From NCBI RefSeq assembly GCF_000238355.1, contig NZ_AHCA01000021.1:1-36095 (forward strand): a DNA stretch of 36,095 nt, given 5' to 3'. Shown one piece after another: positions 25,796 to 34,700 of the stretch (positions are counted from its first letter, which is position 1; the number at the start of each line of letters is the position of its first letter). The notes beneath the pieces are model-generated. The model made no database searches. It was not told where the DNA came from and was given only the letters and a program-made list of their open reading frames with translations. Source of the stretch: Pseudoalteromonas haloplanktis ATCC 14393. Its GTDB lineage: Bacteria > Pseudomonadota > Gammaproteobacteria > Enterobacterales > Alteromonadaceae. The translations under genes and the position numbers were made by a program.

Positions 25796-28700
25796 GGTTC
25801 GATTGAATCCACACTATCCATTATGCGTAGTAGCTCATGCTCAAAGTTATCGGCACTGCCACTAAATGATTCACTGTTGTCTCTACTAATATCATGATTT
25901 GCATAAGTTTGCTTATCTAAGATTAATTGCAACTGTCCGATTGTTAACTCAGACATCAGTTCTGTGTTGTTACCAGTTTGGTTATTACTTGATATTAAAA
26001 CGGCGATATCTTGTATCTGGCCAACTTGAGTTTCACCATTTAACTCGGCATAAGGCGTAATAACTAAAGTAAAGTTATCATTGTTTTGTGTGCCTAAAAC
26101 TTCTAAGCCATCAAGTTGATCAAGCTCTACTTTCCATACATTGCCATTTTGGCTACCTGCACTAAATGTAACATTACTTGGGTAACCACTTATTTCAATG
26201 TAACCCGATTCTTGTGTTGTTGGGTTTTGCAAATCAACATCAAGATTAAGTACGATAGTATCGCCTTCTTGGGCATTGATATCTTGAGGGTCTTGTTGCC
26301 AAATAGGAGCATCGACCTGAGGTTCTAGCGTAACAGTAAACTCAGATGTTATGACTTCGCTAGTGTCTGACATTTGATTACCTAGCACTGTAGCTGTATC
26401 TATACTGGCAATATCGACCTGCATGTCGAGGTTACCCCAAGCAAGAGTGCCGGCATTAAAGTCAAATCCTTGTACTTGATTACTAGCAACGACCATGGTT
26501 GCAATAAAGCCACCAGCGCCGTCGCTAGTAAAGTTTACGCGCTGTCCATTAACATCAATAAAGCCGCCTTCTAAGCCTATGAGAGCTGTGGCATCAGAGG
26601 TTGCTGCTATTTTTACTGTTAATTGAATCTGTTCGTCATTGTTACTATCTTCACTAATCGCAGCAAGATGAATATTAACGGTATCGTCTTCATTTGCGTT
26701 ATAGGATGTATCTGGCGCTCGGATGAGGTCAACACCATCACCAATAGGACGAACTCCCACAGTAAATTCAGCCGTTGTGGTTAAATATCCACCTGGGTCT
26801 TGATCTTTGGTTATCGCTTTTAACGTCAGCGGGATATCGCCATTAAAATCTTCAGGTGGAATAATTACCACATTACCACTAGCTAGTTGCTCAGATGTTA
26901 CACTCCAGTTATAGGTTTCTAAGCCTTTAAAGTCGCCACCATCAGTACCATTATTTGCTAAGGTTGTGTAGGTCCCATCACCATTATTTATAGCAAGGAT
27001 AGCCCCGTCAGGTACGCCTGAAATACTAACGTACATGACTTCTGAACCATCAGTATCAAATAGCTCTGCTCTGATGCCATTTAAGCTGATTGCGCTATCT
27101 TCATCACCTAAGATGTTAATAACAGTTAGTGTTGCATAATCTGTAACTGGTTTTACATCTAATGTTAAGGTTGTGGTAAAGCTATCTGTATCAGTGACTG
27201 TTCCTGTTGAAATAGTAGCTGTATCTGTTACTTGGCCTGATATCTCAAGCCTTACGATGTTCGAGCCAGATAAGTTAAGGGGTGGAGTAACGCTCACTCC
27301 AGCAAGTGCACTTGTCAGTTCTGTTGCAGATGTGCCTGTAAATACATAACTATTATCAGTACCTTCAATTAGCTCAAACATACCGGAAGGATCGTTTAAT
27401 GTGCCACCATCCAATAGTGTGATTGTTAGGTTGTTACTCGGATCATTGTGATCAATGAGTACATTTTCTACACCTCCGCTTGTTGCTGAAAGGTCGCTAT
27501 CAGCAAAGGCTAAGGCAATACCTAAAGGTTGCGAGGTATCTTCTTCAATTTCATTGGTTGTCACTGTGGCTATGATGCCATCAACATCTGGGGTTACATC
27601 AATAGAAATAATTTGACTATCATCTATCACCGTATCACCACTGACAGGGTCAACCGCTATAACACGGATAGGAATATCTAAGATTCCGGCGAAGTTATTG
27701 CCAGGGGTTGAAATGCTAATGCCGTCTAATGCACTTGCTGGAAATACATATTCATACACAGCTTGGCCACTTGCGTTATGAATAACTTCTACGCCAGCGC
27801 CACTAATTGTCGTACCTGCTGGCAAGTCAGAAGCTAAAATTCTAATACTGATTTCATCATTATTATCTGATGTGAAATTATCAGTAAAGTGACCATTAAA
27901 ATCTATTACACCATCTTCAATGGCATCCACAACAGTATTTTGGATCTGATTTACAGGACCCGCGACGGAGTCAGTAGCACCTTGAGTGAACTCTACTTGT
28001 AAAGTGCCAAAAATGGCATCGTTATCCGTTAAATCTGTGACTTTTGCAGCCACAGTTACTTCTATTGCACCATCAGTTGCATTGTCACTAACAAGAGTAA
28101 CACCACTTAGAATATCTACAACATCAACACTAGATGCAGTCGTGCCCGCAGTGACTGGTATTATCCAACGACCATCTCCATCAGGAAGAGCGCCTGGGTA
28201 GTCAACATAAAAACCTTCACCTTCAGGAAGAATTAGCACGATATAATCGATGGTTTCTGAGCCATCAATATCGGCTTCATTAAAGGTAATAGCACCCGTT
28301 AAATCTAAGCGACCAGTGTTACTAACTAATATATCGTTTGATGTGGCTACTAATTCACTTCTATTACCATCGACTTCAATATTTTTGTCGAAGTCAGGAG
28401 CAATTGTAACTGTACTAGTTGTGGCTATTTCTACAGGTGTTGTATTACCATTATCTGAAGTATCAATTACGGTATAAGTGATATTGATTACATATTCACC
28501 AGAGGCATCTTGTGGTGGTAATATGGCTAAGCGACCACTGGCTAAGAAACCAGCTAGATCTCCATTTGCTAAAGTATCTAAATCAAGAGAACCAGTAAAT
28601 TCAATTTCTGCACCATCAAGTAGCAGTTTTACACCTGCTGGTAACCCTGTGATGACCGCGCCAATAATGACTTCACTGCTATCAGCATCGGGTGTTATTG

Positions 28701-31700
28701 GATTAACATTCAATACCGCGGCTTGATCTTCAGTACCTGATGAGCTGGTGGCTAGGTTAGATTCATTAGAGTCAAGAATCGGCGTGAGGGTGATATCTAC
28801 TTCCATTGAGTACTCACCAGAATCACCATCAGGCTCTGTAGTTACTGTGTAAATATTAAAATTAATACCTGTGCCACTAAAATCACCTTGTGGTTTTAAG
28901 TACAGAGTTTGTAATTGCTCGGCAGAAACTTCAAACACAGGTTTACCATTTTCAGCGCGGATAACTTCAAGGGCAACAGGATCACCATTACTATCTACGA
29001 TAGTAACGCCATCAGGAAGGTTGGCAATCAGTAAGTTAATTACTTCAGAGCCATCGTCATCTGAGGTCTTTACAAGGAAGTCGAGTGCAATTAAGTCATC
29101 TTCATCAAATTCAACGGCGTTAGTAAGCAAGGCTAAGTCATCGTCATAAGCCCAGTTTGCCCCTGTATCTACAGTGGGTGGGTCAATCACTCCTTTTACT
29201 GTTACAGTGAGTGTTTTTTCTTCACTGCGAGCAGACTCAGCTCCTAGTTTAATTGCCACGCCATCAACGATTGATTCATAAGACACCGCGACCACTGAAA
29301 CTGTAAAGGTATCAGAGAAAGAGCTGATATCTTCAAGTGGGATAAGTTGAATATTGCCTGCGATGATATCGGCACTACTTGCACTGTATGTGCCATTTCC
29401 TAAATCTGTGATTGTAGCGCCATTAAGCGCAGTCATAGACCAGCCTGTTGGTACAGTGAATTCATAAAACAAACTTTCTGAACCATCGGTATCAGTCAGT
29501 TGCCCGGTGACAAATTGATTTGCATTAATCGCTTCATCTTCATTACTACGCACATTAGCAACGATTAACTCAGGAACATCAGCTACAGGCTGCAAATCAA
29601 CAGTAATCGTTTGCGCATCTTGTTCTGCTACATCTTGATTATCTTGCTCCGTGGCAATGGCGGTTACATCAAAGGTAAACGAGCCTGCTAGGTTTTCTGT
29701 GCCTTCAGCAGTTAGGTTTGCTATTTCACTTGCGCTTAGAATGTCACCATTATTAACAACTGTACCGTTAACTTTGAGGATCAAGCCCGATTCAATATTT
29801 TCAATACGGAAAGTAAGGACTTCTGAGCCATCAGTATCTTGTAAATTAGCCACTAGGTTGAGAGCTAATGGAGCACCATCTTCTTCGCCAAGGTAATAGA
29901 AATCTGAGCTTTCATCCCACAAAGGTGTATCTGCCACTGAATTTATGGTTACAGGGATCTCACTGGAAATTGTTCGAGAGCCCGCATCATCATCGGTGAT
30001 AATAACATCAACATTTAGGGTGACTTGTTGTTCGTTTATGGCATCAGAGGTGTTTTCTGCTGGGATGAAGATTAAAATACCTGCAGGCAGTGTGGTTCCT
30101 GCTGGCACTGTAGAGCCTGTAGGTAGAGTCGTTTCTTCCTGTAAAACGCGTAGGTTGTCGCCTCTAAATACCACAAAACCATTTTCAATAGGTAAGCTGA
30201 TTGGGGCGCCTCCAGGGCCCTGTAAAATTAACGTTCCGCCATTAAGCGAATCAACACTTATCTTAATCTCAGTGATTTCGTCACCGCTATCTAAGTCACC
30301 TGGGTAAGCTGCTAGTTCAACAATAATATTGCCATCTTCGTCACCTTCGGGTTTATAAAATACAATTTTACCTTCGCTGTCTTGAACGTGTAAGTTAAGA
30401 GTGTTTGTAACTACATCCCCATCAGCATCGGTTACCTGGTATCGTAAAGAATCTTCATAGATGTTGGTATCAGCTATAAATGGGCTGGTCGTAATCGAAA
30501 CACTACCATCAGCATTTATCGTAATCGAACCATACTCTTGGTCGCCACTACGCAGTATAATGGTATCGCCAGCTTGATAGTTGACATTTAGGTAAGTGAT
30601 TTGTGTGATCTGGGCACCATCAGCGCCTTGTTTAATACCATCGAGTAGGTCAGCCGTTAGGCTGTCTCCTTCTGAGAAGGTTAGTTCAGTATCAACAGCA
30701 ACAGGTATATCATCTTTAATTGAAACGGTTAGGTTTTGTGCTGAAGATTTATCACCATCAGCATCAATAGCTTGAATTTCAAAGAGTATATCTAACTGAT
30801 TAGTGCCATCCCCAGTTGCATGATCAAGTGCTTGGCTTTGCTTATACTGATATGTGCCGTCAGTTAAAAAGCGGATTCTAAATACTTCACTACTATCTGT
30901 TGCTCTTGCAATGTACCAACCACTATCCGTTGCTGTATCTGATAAGGTTACGGTTTGTCCACCTTTTGTGATTCCATCAAGGCTAAAGCCATCAGCTAAT
31001 GCCACGGCAACGATTTCATCGCTACCTTGAGATAAAGTATATTTTCCGTGAATTGTAATACTGTCGTTATTGTTTAAATCAAATTCGTCGACGATAGTAT
31101 CAGGGGTACCAGGTGTCACAATCTCAGGTGCTAAACCATCGTCCACATTGACGATGATTTCGTTAATAATGCTACTGTTATCAGCATCGATAATGGCAAC
31201 AGGTACAATTAAGCTTAGTTGAGTCTCTTGCTCATTTAGATGGTCAATTCCACCAAATAAATTGAAGCTAATGGTTGCACTGGATGTTTGACCTGCAGCT
31301 AAGTTGAAATTAGTTGGTAAACTGGTTTCAAATATAACTGTGCCATCTGATAGTTGCCCTTGAGCCATGCCATTGCCTAAGTTGACCCAAGTGATGGCTT
31401 GACCGTTTTGGGTTAAGGCGTTGCCTTGACTATCGACTACCGCATCACCACTATTAAATTGGAAATTAATATCAATAACAGGGTCGTTACCGGCGGTGAT
31501 CGTTATTTCACCTTCATCGCTATTATTAAAGCTACTACCATCTTTAGGTATTTCACTCACATTGAGAATAGGCGTATCACCGTCAATGCTGTCGTCATCT
31601 ATCACTGTGATGTCTAAATTTGCGGTTACTTCATCACCGTCAAAGTCAATCATCTGTACTTTTAAGTTAATTGCATCTGTAATATCTTGGTCAAGCGCAC

Positions 31701-34700
31701 GATATAAGGTAACAACATAATCTTGTGCAAGAGAGTCGGTTTCAGCATTGAATGTGCCTGTCAGCTCAACCTTAAACACAGGATCATTACTATCACCAGT
31801 ATGGCCTATAATTGTTTTACCGTCAGCGCTGATAGAGTAACTAATGGTCACATTGTTACTGGTGAGCAACGGTTGCTCAAAGCTTGGTGAGAACGATACA
31901 TCCACAATACTATCTGAGCCAATTAAGGTTGATAATTGGCCCGTAGCAACTTGAATGCCTTGAGATAAGTTACGCTCATCTAAAGTAACACTCGTGATGC
32001 CTGCAAATTGCGGATCGTTACCGTCAAAAATAGTAATTGATGCATCACCTGCTGCTATTTCTGTGCCGTCTAAATCTTGTGCTGTGACTGTAAAAACTAA
32101 TTGTAACTGCTCTGAAATAGTATGATCTAAAGGTCCTTGCTGTTGATAAAGCGCTGTGGCCAGTAAGTCGTCGCCCTCATTAATTGCAGATAGCGTGATA
32201 TTAATTATGGTGTTTTCACCCGCTGTTCCTATTAGGGTTTTACCATCTTCAGATAGAGTGAATATGATTTCATTGTCATCACTTGTGAGGTCTAGTGCGT
32301 TTAAGCGAGCCAATGTTGCACTATTAAATGCGATAGAATCAGCTAGCAACGTATCTGAGCCAGAAAAAATAGTAAAGTTTATAGTATCGTTATAAGTTTG
32401 ATCATAGTCAGGTTCAGTGAGGTTTAGATTATTATCAACCATGTAACCAGCCTCACCATCTGTAACTTTAATGGTTGCTGTTGCCGTATCTAAACTGCCA
32501 TCCTTGTCCGTGATCGTATAATCAAAGCTAAATTGTTGCGGTATTTTGTGGTTTAAATTATCACTCGCGGTAAATTGCCAAACACCTGTGCTATTTACAA
32601 CTAAAACGCCATATTTGAGTGTAACCGTAGCTGGAGTATCTTGAGTTATAGTGTAAGTTTCACCTGCTATTACTATTTGTGTAACAGTAAGTGGTCCTTC
32701 TATAGTGAAGTCATTACCTAAAACTGTACCATTACTCACCTGATCTTCTACTACACTGAAACTGTCATCACGAGCAAAAGGAGGTGTATCATTTATGGTG
32801 ATGTAAGTCGGTAGAATCACCAGTTCGGATGTACCATCACTATCATTTTGCAGGGCTTCAATCATTACCGCTGTTTTTAGCGTATTGGTAATCGGTTGGT
32901 CGAATGATAAAAATTGCGTTACTTTTACAGCATTTGGAATTAATGCGATTGTCATTGCAATACTATTATTACCATCTTCGCGTATCACGTTAAGTGATTG
33001 GCCATCAGCTGAGACCTCAACTCGAACAGTATTACCGCCTTCATATGTTAACTCACTCAATGCTTCCTGGATTGCAGCAAAGCTAAGCTCGGCGTTATCT
33101 ATATTTAGTGCACTGGTATCCGTTGTTGAATCGGTGACATCCAGGAAGTATTCGTATAACTCCTGTGTCTGAATAGCATCTAATGTAGGCATGTCATCGG
33201 TGGCTGTGTTGCCTGCAAGATCGGTCACTGTAGCTGTTAGTTCCCAAGCACTTGCTTGATTTAGTGTTGTAACATTGATGTTATTGACAACCCAATTTCC
33301 CGTATTTGTTACACTGCCGGTGAAATAAAGTGTTTGCCCACCATCATAAATTGCAATGGTTACAAGCTGACCAATTTCTGCGTCTGTTGTGCCGGACATT
33401 GATGTTAGTTCACCGACTCTGAATGCTTCTAAATCAAAGCCTGTGCCGGTATCTATATCAATGCTAACTGTGGTATCAATAATTGCATCATCGCTATTAC
33501 TAACATCATTGCCTGCTAAGTCTGTTGCAGCTGCTGTAACACTGATATTCCCATCAGACCAACCTGATAAGTCGACGCTGGTGGTGTAGCTTAAGTCATT
33601 TTGAACTTGGGCTGACACGGTTAAGGTTTCACCGTTAGCCCCAGTTAAGCTCAAGGTAACGAGTTGACCTACTTCAATATTGCTAACATTACCGCGTAAA
33701 ACTAACTGGCCTAATTCATTAGCTATCAGGTAGTTGTCTTCACCTGATACAATTTCAACCGTAATATCTGCAAGCGTATCTTTACCAGAGGTTGTGCTTG
33801 CTGCCGCAGAGTTTCCTGCGGCATCAGTTACAGTTGCACTATAACTTAATTCACCATCAACTAGGCCTGTTAGGTCTTGCGTTATTTCCCAAAGACCCGC
33901 AGTAACAGTGGTTGTGAAAGTAAGCTCTTTACCGTTTTCATCAGTAATAGTAATGGTAACTAAGCGTCCGTCTTCGACATTATTAACAGTACCAAAAATA
34001 CGAGTTGCGGGTGCTTCGGCGGCGTTAATTACATTATCTGTAAAGTCTTCATTGGTATCGACCGCAATAGTAATGCTTGCCTGAGTGTCTTTTATAATCG
34101 TGGTGGTATCGGTGGCATTGTTACCAGCAATATCTTGTGCAGTTGCTGTTATGTCTATATTACCTTCAGCAAAGTCTGAAAAATCAACATTTTCAACTGC
34201 CCAATAGCCATCGACTACTGTGGTTGTAAAGGTTTGCACAGTGTTGCCATCAGTAACGGTAACAGTGACCATTTGGCCATTTTGAATCCCCAGTACAGCT
34301 CCACCTAAATCGACACTATTTTGCTCGTTTGCATTTATTACGCCGTCTAAATCAAGCGTGGTTGCAGCTATGATTGCAAGGGTATCTTTATTAAATAAAA
34401 GTGTATTTGAGGCTGGATTTTCGGCTTGATCTGCAACGTCAGCTTGTACTTGAATTTTACCGTCAACTAAATTACTTAAATCAACGTTATCAATCCGCCA
34501 AGCTCCAGCAGTTACAGTGGTGGTAGCCGTTGCTGTGTTACCGTTTCGATCAACAAAATATAGAGTCACTGTTTGACCATCTTCGATATCAGTCACGGTG
34601 CCAGAGAAGCTATTATTGCTGGTGACTTCATTTTCATTGATCACTTGATCTGCAAGATCTGTATCACTTAGCTCGACTGTGATCCTTGCTGCTACGTCTT

